This document shows, piece after piece, positions 44,898-54,780 of a stretch of 64,000 nt of DNA (position 1 is its first letter; each line of letters starts with the position of its first letter). The DNA comes from Saprospiraceae bacterium (GTDB taxonomy: Bacteria; Bacteroidota; Bacteroidia; Chitinophagales; Saprospiraceae). A model generated the notes under the pieces. That model worked only from the letters and a program-made list of their open reading frames with translations. It was not told where the DNA came from and did no database searches. The DNA lies in NCBI GenBank assembly GCA_013214355.1, contig JABSSL010000009.1, positions 1 through 64,000 of the forward strand, given 5' to 3'. The translations under genes and the position numbers were made by a program.

Positions 44898-44945
44898 GGA
44901 TTAGCGCTCGTCGCACTACTTAAGTAGCAATCAATTTTAATGCTT

Positions 44946-44993
44946 GGAAGGCTAGGGAGTATCTCTGGTAAAGCCAGAGGTAGCTAGTCTTCC
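44946..44993 (+). other. Strong hairpin just before the kelch gene
   Basis: GGAAGGCTAG (44946-44955) pairs with CTAGTCTTCC (44984-44993) with one G-U, and an inner CTCTGG/CCAGAG stem adds six pairs. It ends 20 nt before the start codon, and could attenuate or shield ribosome access in the DUF4270-kelch unit. Confidence 0.6.
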
Positions 44994-45013
44994 CTTCTCT
45001 AAATCTAGATCTA

Positions 45014-46015
45014 ATGAAAAATATGTTTCACACAAAACTTTTACTGTTGCTCGGAATTGGCTGCTTGGCTTTCTCCTGCACCACTGATGAGGACGAAGAA
45101 TTGACAGGTAATTGGATTCGTCGTTCGGACTTTGAAGGAGTTACCCGCTCTAGTAGTGTAAGTTTCTCGATTGGGGAATTTGCTTATGTCGGATTGGGGT
45201 TCGATGGAGATGATGAATTGGTGGATTTTTGGCGCTATGACGCTGCCCAAGATTTTTGGACGCGGGTGGATACTTTCCCGGGTTTAGGGCGCCGGGGGGC
45301 TGTGGCTTTTAGTATTAATGGGAAAGGTTATTTGGGGACCGGGTACAATGGTGAACTTGATAAAGAGCTCAATGATTTCTGGTCCTTCGATCCCACCGCC
45401 AGTCCTGGCAATCAATGGAAGCGAGTCGCTGATTTTGTAGGGAGCGCACGCTACAATGCGGTGGGTTTTGCGCTCAATGGTTTGGGGTATATAGGCACGG
45501 GCTATGATGGTAATTGGTTGAAGGACTTTTACGAATATGATCCATCTGCTAATACCTGGGAACAAATCGTCAGCCTGGGAGGAAGTAAGCGGGAAGATGC
45601 CGTGGCCTTCGTGATTGATGACCAGGCTTATGTGGGTACCGGCCGAAACAATGGAGTCTATGAATTTGACTTTTGGGCCTTTTCAGCAAATACCAAAACT
45701 TGGACGAGGAAACTGGAATTAGATGAGGATGATGACTACAACATTATCCGACATAATGCCAGTGCCTTCAGCATGGGGGGACTAGGATATATTATTGGTG
45801 GTTCTAATGGGAGCACACTAAATGCTGTCTGGGAATACGATCCACTACTCGATACCTGGGAGCAACTGACGGGGATAGAAGGATCCGCCCGAGAAGGACA
45901 TGTCGCTTTCACGATCAGCAGCAGAGCCTACATCACAACGGGGCGCACAAGTACGATCCGCCTAGATGATCTGTGGGAATTTCAACCTAATGAGGAGTAT
46001 GATGAAGATGACTAG
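45014..46015 (+). CDS. Kelch-repeat lipoprotein
   Basis: The 333-residue lipoprotein (lipobox LAFSC, Cys22) holds about six kelch repeats that would form a beta-propeller. The repeats show the G-[FY]-[IL]-GTG-[YR] pattern followed by FW-[AS]-[YF]-[DN] (GYLGTGYNGE, GYIGTGYDG, AYVGTGRNNG). A low-complexity acidic tail ends it (NEEYDEDD). It stands 116 bp after the DUF4270 gene, the usual pairing of these families, and was probably cotranscribed. Its ligand is unknown. Confidence 0.87.
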   Translation: MKNMFHTKLLLLLGIGCLAFSCTTDEDEELTGNWIRRSDFEGVTRSSSVSFSIGEFAYVGLGFDGDDELVDFWRYDAAQDFWTRVDTFPGLGRRGAVAFSINGKGYLGTGYNGELDKELNDFWSFDPTASPGNQWKRVADFVGSARYNAVGFALNGLGYIGTGYDGNWLKDFYEYDPSANTWEQIVSLGGSKREDAVAFVIDDQAYVGTGRNNGVYEFDFWAFSANTKTWTRKLELDEDDDYNIIRHNASAFSMGGLGYIIGGSNGSTLNAVWEYDPLLDTWEQLTGIEGSAREGHVAFTISSRAYITTGRTSTIRLDDLWEFQPNEEYDEDD

Positions 46016-46060
46016 GCAAAACTAGCTTGATTTAAAAAAGTGAGATTATTAGCCAAATAA

Positions 46061-48598
46061 ATGGAACAACAGCGTATGAAATACTCATTACTACTCATCC
46101 TTCAATTCATTTTTTGTTGCTACCTGTTAGGACAGGAAATTGAAGAGGTATCACTGCTGGACTATGCGAAGGGGCAGGAATACCAGATTGGAGGAATTGC
46201 TGTAATTGGGTTAAAGTTTACTGATGAAAATGCACTGATCTCAATCTCAAAACTGAAGATAGGGGATAAAATCACGATCCCTGGTCCGGCTATCCAGCAG
46301 GCCATGAAGGCTCTATGGAAACTAAGACTCTTCACCGATCTTGAAATACATTTGGAAAAGACGATAGGCGATGTGGCCTTTTTGGAGATTAGGATTAGCG
46401 AGTTGCCTCGATTGGGTAAACATACGTTCAGAGGTGTAAAGAGAGGACAGCATGATGACCTGAATGATGTAGTCAATCGTTTTCTACTAAAAGGTAGTAT
46501 TGTTACGGAAAACACGAAGCAAAATGCAGCCAACGCGATTAATCACTATTACCAGAAAAAGGGGTTTCTGGATGTTGAAACCAGGGTAGAAGAAATGCTG
46601 GATAGTTCCCAAATAAATAAAGTGATCTTGGTCTTTACCATTAGCAAGGGAAGGCGAGTCAAAATCAAGGATATTCAATTTGTAGGTAATACCCAGCTAA
46701 AGTCCAGAACGCTGCGAAAGGCTATGAAGCACACTCGACGAAAAAGGAGGTTGTTTGCCGCTTCTAAATTTCAGCCGGATTTGTATGAAAAAGATAAAGG
46801 AGGATTGGTGCACCTATATCAAACTCAAGGGTATCGGGATGCAAGGATTGCCAAGGACAGCGTCTGGCGGGATGATAAGGGCGAGCTTCAATTGAGTTTA
46901 ACTATTGAAGAAGGCAGACCATACTATCTAGGAACAGTGAGCTGGAAAGGGAATGTGATATATGGCACGGAACAATTAGATGCTTTCTTGGGCTTGACCC
47001 GAGGCGAGATCTATAATGTAGCCCAATTGGAAGAACGCCTGTTTTTTAGTCAAAATGCCTCTGATATCAGTTCCTTGTACCTAGACCGAGGATATCTGTT
47101 TTTCAAGCTTGATCCGGTGGAGGTGGCCATTCGAGAGGATACGGTTGATTTGGAATTGCGAATTTTCGAAGGTCCTCAAGCTACAATTGATCGAGTGGAA
47201 ATTGTTGGGAATCATCAAACCTTTGATCACGTTATAAGACGGGAGTTGAGAACCTTACCTGGAGCTAAATTCAGTAGAACGGACATCATCCGATCACAAC
47301 GCGAAATCGTCAATTTGGGCTTTTTTAATCCCGAAAGTTTGAACATAAACACTCCGGTAGATCCACAACAAGGAACTGTCAGCATTGAATATGAAGTAGA
47401 AGAACGTCCTGGTGACCAGCTAGAGTTATCGGCAGGCTGGGGAGGCACGGGTAATGGTGTGATAGGTACCTTGGGCATTTCCTTTAATAACTTCTCCATT
47501 CGGAATTTATTCAAGCCCGAGGCGTGGAGACCCTTGCCGAAAGGCGAAGGCCAGCGATTATCGGTTCGCTTCCAGAGTAATGGCAGAATATACCAAAGCG
47601 CCAATGCTTCTTTTACTGAACCCTGGCTCTGGGGTAAGAAGCCCAATAACTTTACGGTAGCAGGTTTCCTAAATCGCTTTACGAATGGCTTGAGTAGAGA
47701 TAACACAGGCTTTGGCGAATTCTCCATACAAAGTCTAAGTGTCAGTCTGGGAACACGCCTGCGTTGGCCCGACGATTTCTTTGTGTCTTCCACAGGTATC
47801 AATTTGCAAACCATTACCCTGAGGAATTGGAGTACCGGTTTGTTTACCGCAGCAGATGGCTCGGCTTTAGGAGACGGGGTCTTCAATAATTTTAGTATTA
47901 CCCAGACGATTAGCCGGAACTCTATCGATAATCCGAATTTTCCGACGCGAGGGAGCCGACTTTCTCTGTCTTTGCAATTCACACCTCCTTATTCGCTATT
48001 CACTCGAGCTAGCGACCAGGACCTTAGTGTAGAAGAACAATATCGCTGGGTGGAGTATCACAAATGGCGATTCAATGCGGAATTTTTTAGTCCCTTATTT
48101 GACAAAGTAGTATTACGGATTAGTGCTAAAATGGGCTATTTGGGCTACTACAATCGAGAATTGGGCTACGCGCCTTTTGAACGTTTCCAATTGGGGGGAG
48201 ATGGGATCAACAATCAGGCTATTGGATATCAAGGCACAGATATAATTGCACTACGGGGATATGAAGTAACGGACTTGGAAGCTAATGTCAATGATGGACA
48301 GACAGTGGCTGCGCCAATTTTTCAAAAGGTTACCACGGAGATCAGGTACCCGCTTTCGACCAATCCTAATTCGACGATGTATACCATGCTTTTTCTGGAG
48401 GCGGGCAATGCTTGGGAGAGTTTTGATCGCTATAATCCTTTCCAGCTTAAACGGTCACTGGGCTTTGGCTTTCGGGTAATGTTGCCCATGTTTGGATTGA
48501 TTGGATTCGATTACGGCTTGGGCTTGGATAAAACGGGTGTAAGCGCTTTAAGTGAGCTAGGTAAGTTTAGTATTATACTTGGTTTTGAGCCGGAATAA
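46061..48598 (+). CDS. bamA: Outer-membrane protein assembly factor BamA
   Basis: The essential outer-membrane insertase for beta-barrel proteins. The 845-residue protein has a signal peptide (about 1-24), five POTRA domains (about 40-425, for example YQIGGIAVIGLKFTDENAL, RVKIKDIQFVGNTQLKSR and ATIDRVEIVGNHQTFDHVI) and the 16-strand Omp85 barrel to the end. Barrel landmarks include ERPGDQLELSAGWGGTGNG, FNFSITQ..R.SIDNPNFPTRGSRLS and the C-terminal LGKFSIILGFEPE. This is the complete Bacteroidota type. An alternative start at 46076 differs by five residues. A terminator follows at 48760. Confidence 0.95.
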   Translation: MEQQRMKYSLLLILQFIFCCYLLGQEIEEVSLLDYAKGQEYQIGGIAVIGLKFTDENALISISKLKIGDKITIPGPAIQQAMKALWKLRLFTDLEIHLEKTIGDVAFLEIRISELPRLGKHTFRGVKRGQHDDLNDVVNRFLLKGSIVTENTKQNAANAINHYYQKKGFLDVETRVEEMLDSSQINKVILVFTISKGRRVKIKDIQFVGNTQLKSRTLRKAMKHTRRKRRLFAASKFQPDLYEKDKGGLVHLYQTQGYRDARIAKDSVWRDDKGELQLSLTIEEGRPYYLGTVSWKGNVIYGTEQLDAFLGLTRGEIYNVAQLEERLFFSQNASDISSLYLDRGYLFFKLDPVEVAIREDTVDLELRIFEGPQATIDRVEIVGNHQTFDHVIRRELRTLPGAKFSRTDIIRSQREIVNLGFFNPESLNINTPVDPQQGTVSIEYEVEERPGDQLELSAGWGGTGNGVIGTLGISFNNFSIRNLFKPEAWRPLPKGEGQRLSVRFQSNGRIYQSANASFTEPWLWGKKPNNFTVAGFLNRFTNGLSRDNTGFGEFSIQSLSVSLGTRLRWPDDFFVSSTGINLQTITLRNWSTGLFTAADGSALGDGVFNNFSITQTISRNSIDNPNFPTRGSRLSLSLQFTPPYSLFTRASDQDLSVEEQYRWVEYHKWRFNAEFFSPLFDKVVLRISAKMGYLGYYNRELGYAPFERFQLGGDGINNQAIGYQGTDIIALRGYEVTDLEANVNDGQTVAAPIFQKVTTEIRYPLSTNPNSTMYTMLFLEAGNAWESFDRYNPFQLKRSLGFGFRVMLPMFGLIGFDYGLGLDKTGVSALSELGKFSIILGFEPE

Positions 48599-48759
48599 AT
48601 GGGTTTTCCGCTTGATTAATCCTGCCAATAAAAATTAGTGAGAGTGGAGTATTCCCGAGAGAAGGCTCAATGGAACCGTAAGGGGCCTCAAATCAAGATA
48701 GTATATATATCCTTTATTCGTCCTCTTGCTTGTTGATGCACGAACAAGCTTTATAGGTG

Positions 48760-48804
48760 GAGGCTTATGCGACCAGAAGTGGTTTTGTAAGCCTCGTTTT
48801 TTTT
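48760..48804 (+). terminator. Strong intrinsic terminator of bamA
   Basis: GAGGCTTA (48760-48767) pairs with TAAGCCTC (48788-48795) with an inner ACCA/TGGT stem, followed by G and eight Ts. Another perfect 7-bp hairpin (48728-48749) precedes it. Confidence 0.85.
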
Positions 48805-48867
48805 GTTTACCTTGCTCAAAGAAGGAAGCTGAAATTTTAGCGGTTTTGTGCTGCTATCTTTAGTTTT

Positions 48868-49050
48868 TACTTTTAGTCCAATGCCCCTCGACTTTAAAAG
48901 GGAGCTTTGCTTTATTCATTCGTGGTCCCTCCCCAATCAGGGACTACAACTCACCCTGGGGGAGACTTCCCTCGTTTTTCTCAAACATGCAATGAGAAAA
49001 CATATTATCCAATCGCCGGAGAAGTCTGCAAACCTTTCTCCGGTTTTTTT
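48868..49050 (+). ncRNA. Candidate orphan small RNA of about 180 nt
   Basis: After the bamA terminator, TATCTTTA (48855-48862) resembles a Bacteroidota -7 element with a T-rich -33 region near 48834. From about 48868 the sequence folds into hairpins: GTCCCT with AGGGAC (loop CCCCAATC), a CTCCCC/GGGGAG alternative, TTTTCTCA with TGAGAAAA, and a final terminator CCGGAGAA/TTCTCCGG followed by seven Ts (49016-49050). No ORF of note and no plus-strand gene follows; the next gene converges. The layout fits an independent sRNA, perhaps 6S-like in size, but no family could be recognised. Confidence 0.5.
49016..49050 (+). terminator. Intrinsic terminator of the candidate sRNA
   Basis: An 8-bp perfect stem (49016-49023 with 49036-49043) is followed by TTTTTTT (49044-49050). 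Confidence 0.8.
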
Positions 49051-49065
49051 ATGCCTATAGGTGAA

Positions 49066-50382
49066 CTATCCTCTGAACATCCACTTACCCAGTTCTTTCA
49101 AACCTACCTTTTTACCGTACATGAGGATACCTACCCGGTAGATTCTACCGGATAACCAGACTAAGGCCAAGGCCGTGGCAATCAATAGGAATAGTGAAAG
49201 TAAAACTTGCCAAATGGGCGGGTCAAAGGGGATCCTGGCCGGCATAACAATGGGCGAGAACAAGGGGAAGATGGAAGACCAAATGGCCAAACTGGAATTT
49301 GGTGCTTGCACACTTACCATCATGATATAGAAAGCCAGTAAAACAGGAATCGTAATAGGTATCGTCAAAGCCTGACCTTCACCAAGATCATCCCCCATAG
49401 CTGAACCTACTGCGGCAAATAGAGCAGAGTACATAAAGTATCCACCCAAGAAATACAAAATGAAGAGCGGAAGAATGGCCCACCAGTTTTGTTGGGATAA
49501 TTCCTGAATAACGAGGCTCAACATCGCCTCTGCCTCCTCTGGATCGATTTCTGCCCCAGCAGCGGCAGCGGAGGGCGGCATAGCGTCAGCATCTGCACCA
49601 AAGAAGAGTCCCGCTATTGTAACTATGAGTGGAATCAAGATGGCCCAGATAGCGAGTTGCGTTAAACCTACCGCACCCACTCCGATAATTTTACCCAACA
49701 TGAGTTGAAAGGGTTTGACGGAGGAGATCATCACCTCGACAATACGACTGGTTTTTTCCTCCATGACGGATCGCATCACCATCATACCATAGATAAATAC
49801 AGTCATATACATGATAATACCCATGAAGAAACCAATGGCCGCGGCTATTTTTCCGGCCATCTTGGTCGTTGCTTCCGGTGCTGCCTTGATGGGTTTGGGC
49901 TCTAGTTCAATTTTGGTATTGAGGGCATTCAATTGCTGCCGATCTATTTGCAGCTGATCAATTTTATAGTCTCTAACCCGTTCTCGAATTCGGGAGACAA
50001 TGATCGGTTCAATATCTAGGGTTAACTTTTCATCCGAATAGTAGAAGACGCGGAAATCCTTTTTGAGAAGATCTTCAAGGCTCGGGATGAGGAGGATACC
50101 ATTATAATCCGTCTCCTCAAAACTATTTTTAAGTTCGTCCAGATCGCTATTGACGAATTTGAAAAAGAGGTTATTCTCGTCTTTGATCTTACCGTCGAAG
50201 ATGTTGCCTTCATCAATCACTGCAATCCGTTTGGAGTCATCACTATCATATTGAAAAATAAAGGAGACGACTACAAAAAATAGGCCGATGGCCAGTGGAG
50301 TTAAAAGGGTGGCAAGAATAAAAGAACGTCTGGTGACACGGGTGAGGTACTCTCTCTTTATGATTAACCAAAGATTGTTCAT
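49066..50382 (-). CDS. ABC-2 type exporter permease (NatB/YhaP-like)
   Basis: The 438-residue inner-membrane protein has TM1 near the N-terminus (about 20-45), a large extracytoplasmic loop (45-180), and five to six TMs in the C-terminal half (about 185-205, 235-260, 300-325, 345-370, 395-415). The motif MVMRSVMEEKTSRIVEVMISSVKPFQLMLGKIIGVG is that of NatB-like ABC-2 permeases. It pairs with the ATPase 36 bp upstream on the same strand. Such exporters move Na+, peptides or small compounds out; the substrate here is unknown. Confidence 0.92.
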   Translation of the reverse strand: MNNLWLIIKREYLTRVTRRSFILATLLTPLAIGLFFVVVSFIFQYDSDDSKRIAVIDEGNIFDGKIKDENNLFFKFVNSDLDELKNSFEETDYNGILLIPSLEDLLKKDFRVFYYSDEKLTLDIEPIIVSRIRERVRDYKIDQLQIDRQQLNALNTKIELEPKPIKAAPEATTKMAGKIAAAIGFFMGIIMYMTVFIYGMMVMRSVMEEKTSRIVEVMISSVKPFQLMLGKIIGVGAVGLTQLAIWAILIPLIVTIAGLFFGADADAMPPSAAAAGAEIDPEEAEAMLSLVIQELSQQNWWAILPLFILYFLGGYFMYSALFAAVGSAMGDDLGEGQALTIPITIPVLLAFYIMMVSVQAPNSSLAIWSSIFPLFSPIVMPARIPFDPPIWQVLLSLFLLIATALALVWLSGRIYRVGILMYGKKVGLKELGKWMFRG

Positions 50383-50418
50383 CTTGTATTTTTTCTTGGA
50401 GTTTTGAAAGGAGAAAAA

Positions 50419-51333
50419 TTAAACGGCTTCTTCAAAGGTCGTGACTTGCTGAATAAATATCTCATTCAGACTGGGTAGGATCTCATTGAATGCCGTAACA
50501 TGTAAACCATTGCTGATAAAGTATCGGAGCAAGTTATTGGAGTCTTCCCCGGCAGAAAGCTGGATGACAATGTGATTAGGACCTTGCTCAATGATATTAG
50601 CCTGCTGGGTCACGGCCGTGGGGAGATCCGTGTCGAAGTCTAGCCGGAAGCGATTCTCCTTGAATTGATCCTTGATGGCCTTTACCTCTCCGTTTAAGAT
50701 GTTCTTGCCTTTATTGATCAGTACGATTTCCTCGCAAATTTCTTCCACCTGCTCCATTCTGTGAGTGGAAAAGATGATGCTGACCCCCTCTTGTTGTAGT
50801 TGATGGATTTCGTCCTTGATGAGGTTGGTATTGATGGGGTCAAGCCCTGAAAAGGGTTCATCTAGGATTAGGAGTTTGGGCTTGTGGATAATCGTGGCTA
50901 TGAATTGAATTTTTTGCTGCATCCCTTTCGACAATTCTTCGACCTTTTTGCCCCACCAATCTGAAATTTCAAACTTATCAAACCAATCTCCGATTGCAGC
51001 TTTAGCCTCCTTCTTGCTTAGCCCCTTCAATTGAGCCAAGTACATCAGGTGGTCACCTACCTTCATTTTTTTATACAGTCCCCGTTCTTCGGGCATATAA
51101 CCAATTTGAGTAGGGGTATTGCTGTTAAGTGGTTCGCCAGCGAGTAGCACTCGGCCTTCGTCAGCGCGGGTAATCGTGGTGATGATTCGAATCAGGGAAG
51201 TCTTGCCGGCGCCGTTCGGTCCAAGTAGCCCAAAGATGCGCCCCTCTGGTACATTAAAACTAACCTTGTCCACCGCCACATGTTTGTCGTAAGTTTTTAC
51301 AACATCTTCTAGTTGAAGTATATTCATATCCAA
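50419..51333 (-). CDS. ABC transporter ATP-binding protein (NatA-like)
   Basis: The 304-residue ATPase drives the NatB-like permease encoded next. Walker A is GPNGAGKTS (residues about 38-46), the signature is LSKGMQQKIQF, Walker B is LLILDEPFSGLDP, and the switch His is in IFSTHRME. The extra C-terminal domain of about 80 residues is usual for DrrA/NatA-type subunits. Start: the first ATG at 51333; another at 51327 is equally likely. No promoter was recognised upstream. Confidence 0.95.
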   Translation of the reverse strand: MDMNILQLEDVVKTYDKHVAVDKVSFNVPEGRIFGLLGPNGAGKTSLIRIITTITRADEGRVLLAGEPLNSNTPTQIGYMPEERGLYKKMKVGDHLMYLAQLKGLSKKEAKAAIGDWFDKFEISDWWGKKVEELSKGMQQKIQFIATIIHKPKLLILDEPFSGLDPINTNLIKDEIHQLQQEGVSIIFSTHRMEQVEEICEEIVLINKGKNILNGEVKAIKDQFKENRFRLDFDTDLPTAVTQQANIIEQGPNHIVIQLSAGEDSNNLLRYFISNGLHVTAFNEILPSLNEIFIQQVTTFEEAV

Positions 51334-52028
51334 TCCGTTCCTTAAAATGAGAACTAAGTGTGAAATAGAAACATCGGGAAATTAGTAATCTTCAAAGATT
51401 TTTTTCTACCAGGGGCAATCAAAGTTGGACAGATTACTTGTTTTTGATCACACATAAATTTTTTACTAAAATAATGAGGTAAAAAGCTGTTAAATTGCTA
51501 CAGAAACTGTTTATATTAGCACTGTCTTGTCTTACTTCCACAGTACATACACTTCCTGATACTCGTCCACTGCCATTGAAAAGGTAGTTTTGGAGAGTTT
51601 TAACTGCTATGTCTTGTTGTTCACCCGTCGCTTAATTTAACCGTCTACTACTTATCGCGTGATTTGGTGCCTAACGAGATGGGATTTCTATGGCTGGAAA
51701 TACTTATCTCATTAGAATAGGATTCATTCCTGACTATTGGCTATTCCTGGGTTTTATGATCCATGGATACAGCGAAAGTTTAGGAGAGAGTACTACGAAC
51801 CAGAATGGCACCGGGATACAGCAGATGCTGTAAGTCATTGTCTATTGGAAGAAAATTTCAACGATTAACCAGCTTAAGTCCGACACTGCTTGAATGCTCC
51901 TTTGGGGGGAGTAGTACGCTGCTCTCACCCAGGTGATATCGACTACTTATTACTCAAGTATCCACAGAAATTATTGTATGAACACTCAGTTGACAAAGCT
52001 AAATTTCATATTCCAAAAAACTAAAACC
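51334..52028. other. Large non-coding gap before the LytS-type kinase gene
   Basis: About 695 bp between divergently transcribed genes. I see no tRNA, sRNA or strong promoter. One imperfect hairpin with GAGAT/ATCTC and ATTTC/GAAAT arms (51677-51712) is the only structure. Upstream in-frame ATG codons for the following gene (51933, 51978) lie in this gap. Confidence 0.5.
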
Positions 52029-53969
52029 ATGAAATCCTTCGCACTTCCTTTGGTTATCCTCTGGATGGCCACCGCAATCCCAATTCAAGGGATCACTCAA
52101 ACAGTTGAACCGATAGATAGTCTGAAAGCCGTATTGCCAACCGTAACAGATACTTCAAAAGTTGAGGTGCTCAGTAAGATCGCAAAGAACTTCATTTTTT
52201 TAAATAAGGTAGATAGCTGCGAACATTATACCAATCTGGCAGCGCAAGCACTTGCAAAGAGTACCATCTCTTCTGAAAAGCATGAAGCTGCGATCTTGGT
52301 CTTACGCGGAAATATTGCTCACCAGCGGCGAGAGCTTGGCGAGAGCACCGTCTTCCATCAAAAGGCCTTAGACTTGTTCGTGAAGATTGGTGATAAGCGA
52401 GGCGAGTCCGTAGCTTTAACCAATATTGGTATTAACTATATCATGTTAGAGGATCACGAAAGAGCATTGAGTTATCTCTATCCTTCCCTGCGCCTCTCCG
52501 AAGAAATTGACAACAAGGCTGACATTTATAATGGCTATCAGAACATCGCTGTCGTATTGTCCGGAATGGAACGCAACGAAGAGGCTAAGGCTTATCGCCT
52601 AAAAATTTTGGACTACGCTTACAAGACAGATAACTGGTACAAGATTATCTATGCAGCTGGCTCCTTGGCTGGTAACTACAAAAATATGGGTGTAATAGAC
52701 AGTGCAAGGCACTATGAATTGATCGCCTATGAAAAGGCCAAAGAGGTTGGTAATAAAGTATTTGAGGGACGCTTGCTACGGTCTCTGAGTCGTACGGCCC
52801 TTTTGCAGGAGAAGTATGAAGAGGCTTTGGGCTATGTGGATCAGGCTTTTCCCTTAACAGATACTAGCAATTATTTGGATATGGCTTTTGTCTACAACTA
52901 CGATGCGGAGGCCAAATTTGGCCTTGGCCGCTACCAAGATGCTTTTGAATCAGCTTACAAAGCGCTGGCCTATGCTGAATTGGACGATCACATTGTCTTG
53001 CTCAATAATGCTTACTTCCAGTTGTACGAATTTTACAAAAAGCGGAATCAGCCTGAAGAAGCCTTGGAGTACCACGAATTATATAAGCAGATGCAGGACT
53101 CGGTCTACAATCAAGAGAAGACCAGTAAGATGGAAAATCTAAATATGATCTACGAGACAGCGGCTAAGGAATCGGAAATTGTCCGCCTGCAGCAGGAGAC
53201 TCAGATCCAGGAATTACAATTGCGACAACGCAATCTATGGTTGCTATTGTTGACAGGAGGTGCCTTGTTGCTTGGCACCCTCGGGTATTTTGGTTACCGG
53301 CAACGCATGTTGAGAAAGGAATTTTTATTGATGCAATCAGAACAGCGACTCCTGAGGACCCAAATGAACCCTCACTTCTTCTTTCACGCCCTTTCTTCTA
53401 TCCAGCAGTTTATCTTGAAAGAAGCCAACAAACGAGAGGCCGTACTCTATTTGTCCAAATTTTCCCGCTTGATGCGTAATGTATTGGAAGGAAGCCGAAC
53501 AGAGAGTGTCAGCCTCGGGGCCGAAATCGAATCGATTAGTCATTATATAGAATTGCAGCAGTTGCGATATGGAGACTGTTTCGACTTCAGTCTGCACGTA
53601 GACGAGGGGCTGGACATAGAGGAATGGGCATTTCCTCCTATGCTGTTGCAGCCCGTAGTTGAAAATGCGATTGAGCATGGCTTGATACCAAAGAAACGAT
53701 CAGGTAAACTCCATCTCTCCTTTGAGCAGGAAGCTGAGCATCTACATGTGGTAGTGGAGGACAATGGGATCGGTCGCAAAGAAACGGTTCCTGGCACGCA
53801 GCCCTACCGAAAATCCGTGGCGCTGGAGGTGATGAAAGATCGTATAGCCTTAATGAACCGCCGAACCAAACGAAAATCGAGCTTTGCTATCATTGATCTT
53901 CGCGATGATGATGGAGAGGCTACAGGGACTAAAGTTGAATTCTATCTTCCACTAAAATCCGCGATATAA
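52029..53969 (+). CDS. TPR-containing LytS/YehU-type sensor histidine kinase
   Basis: The 646-residue kinase has a signal peptide or first TM (about 1-23), a periplasmic region with about six tetratricopeptide repeats (55-375), a coiled coil (375-400), a TM helix (about 402-422) and a His_kinase domain. The acceptor is H449 in QMNPHFFFHALSSIQQF, and the ATPase part follows with VVENAIEHGLIPKK and VVEDNGIGRKE. The ATG at 52029 (MKSFALPLVILWM) is chosen because it starts the signal peptide. The stop overlaps the start of the LytTR regulator by 1 bp, proving an operon. Confidence 0.93.
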   Translation: MKSFALPLVILWMATAIPIQGITQTVEPIDSLKAVLPTVTDTSKVEVLSKIAKNFIFLNKVDSCEHYTNLAAQALAKSTISSEKHEAAILVLRGNIAHQRRELGESTVFHQKALDLFVKIGDKRGESVALTNIGINYIMLEDHERALSYLYPSLRLSEEIDNKADIYNGYQNIAVVLSGMERNEEAKAYRLKILDYAYKTDNWYKIIYAAGSLAGNYKNMGVIDSARHYELIAYEKAKEVGNKVFEGRLLRSLSRTALLQEKYEEALGYVDQAFPLTDTSNYLDMAFVYNYDAEAKFGLGRYQDAFESAYKALAYAELDDHIVLLNNAYFQLYEFYKKRNQPEEALEYHELYKQMQDSVYNQEKTSKMENLNMIYETAAKESEIVRLQQETQIQELQLRQRNLWLLLLTGGALLLGTLGYFGYRQRMLRKEFLLMQSEQRLLRTQMNPHFFFHALSSIQQFILKEANKREAVLYLSKFSRLMRNVLEGSRTESVSLGAEIESISHYIELQQLRYGDCFDFSLHVDEGLDIEEWAFPPMLLQPVVENAIEHGLIPKKRSGKLHLSFEQEAEHLHVVVEDNGIGRKETVPGTQPYRKSVALEVMKDRIALMNRRTKRKSSFAIIDLRDDDGEATGTKVEFYLPLKSAI

Positions 53970-54724
53970 TGATGAAGGTTGTATTGATTGACGATGAGAA
54001 ACCTTTCCGAGACGGTCTTCGGCATTTGATCGAACTCTATTGTCCACAGCTCGAAATCATGGGTGAAGCGGATGGGGTAGCAGCGGGTAAAACCTTGATT
54101 GCCACAAAACAACCCAGTTTGGTGTTTTTAGATGTACAAATGCAGGATGGTACAGGCTTGGATTTGCTGCGCCAGTTAGGACAGCGCACCTTTGAAGTGA
54201 TTTTCACAACGGCCTTTGACCGTTTCGCTTTAGAAGCTATTAAATTAAGTGCCTTGGACTACTTGCTTAAGCCCATCGATCCTGAGGAATTGATGCTAGC
54301 GGTCGAAAAGGCCGAGGCAAACCTGGATAAGCAACTAAAGGAGGAGAAATGGGCGCAGATGGAGGCTGTATTCCAGAACTTCCTGCAACCGCAAGGACCT
54401 AAGAAGCTCGTCTTGAAAGATGCTGAAAACATCTACATGGTAGAAGTGCCAGAGATCGTTCGGTGTGAAGCTGCGGGGAGTTATACTCGCTTTTATCTGG
54501 TGGATGGCAAAGAAATATTGGTTTCCAATAATCTGCGAGAGTATGAGAATTTGTTGAAGCCTCATCACTTCTATCGTCCCCACCATTCGCATTTATTCAA
54601 TTTGCACCAATTGGATCGCTTTGAGAAGTCACAGGGCGGGTTTCTCGTCATGAAGGATGGGAGTAAGGTGCCGGTATCGGTGCGCCGGAAGGATCAGATC
54701 CTGCAGCTGTTTTCCCTCCAGTAG
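53969..54724 (+). CDS. LytTR-family response regulator
   Basis: The 251-residue regulator has a receiver domain (about 3-120; DD at residues 8-9, phospho-acceptor D55 in LVFLDVQMQDGTG, Lys in LKPIDPEEL) and a LytTR DNA-binding domain (about 150-250, with CEAAGSYTRFYLVDG and HHFYRPHHSHLFNLHQLDRF). It is the partner of the LytS-type kinase with which it overlaps by 1 bp. LytTR proteins bind pairs of direct repeats near the promoters they control; none was identified nearby. A 7-bp hairpin (54728-54747) follows the stop codon. Confidence 0.95.
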   Translation: MMKVVLIDDEKPFRDGLRHLIELYCPQLEIMGEADGVAAGKTLIATKQPSLVFLDVQMQDGTGLDLLRQLGQRTFEVIFTTAFDRFALEAIKLSALDYLLKPIDPEELMLAVEKAEANLDKQLKEEKWAQMEAVFQNFLQPQGPKKLVLKDAENIYMVEVPEIVRCEAAGSYTRFYLVDGKEILVSNNLREYENLLKPHHFYRPHHSHLFNLHQLDRFEKSQGGFLVMKDGSKVPVSVRRKDQILQLFSLQ

Positions 54725-54780
54725 GTCCGGTCCGCTTTCCCGGACCGTCATTGGTGACAACCCCAACCCCGGCAATGGAA

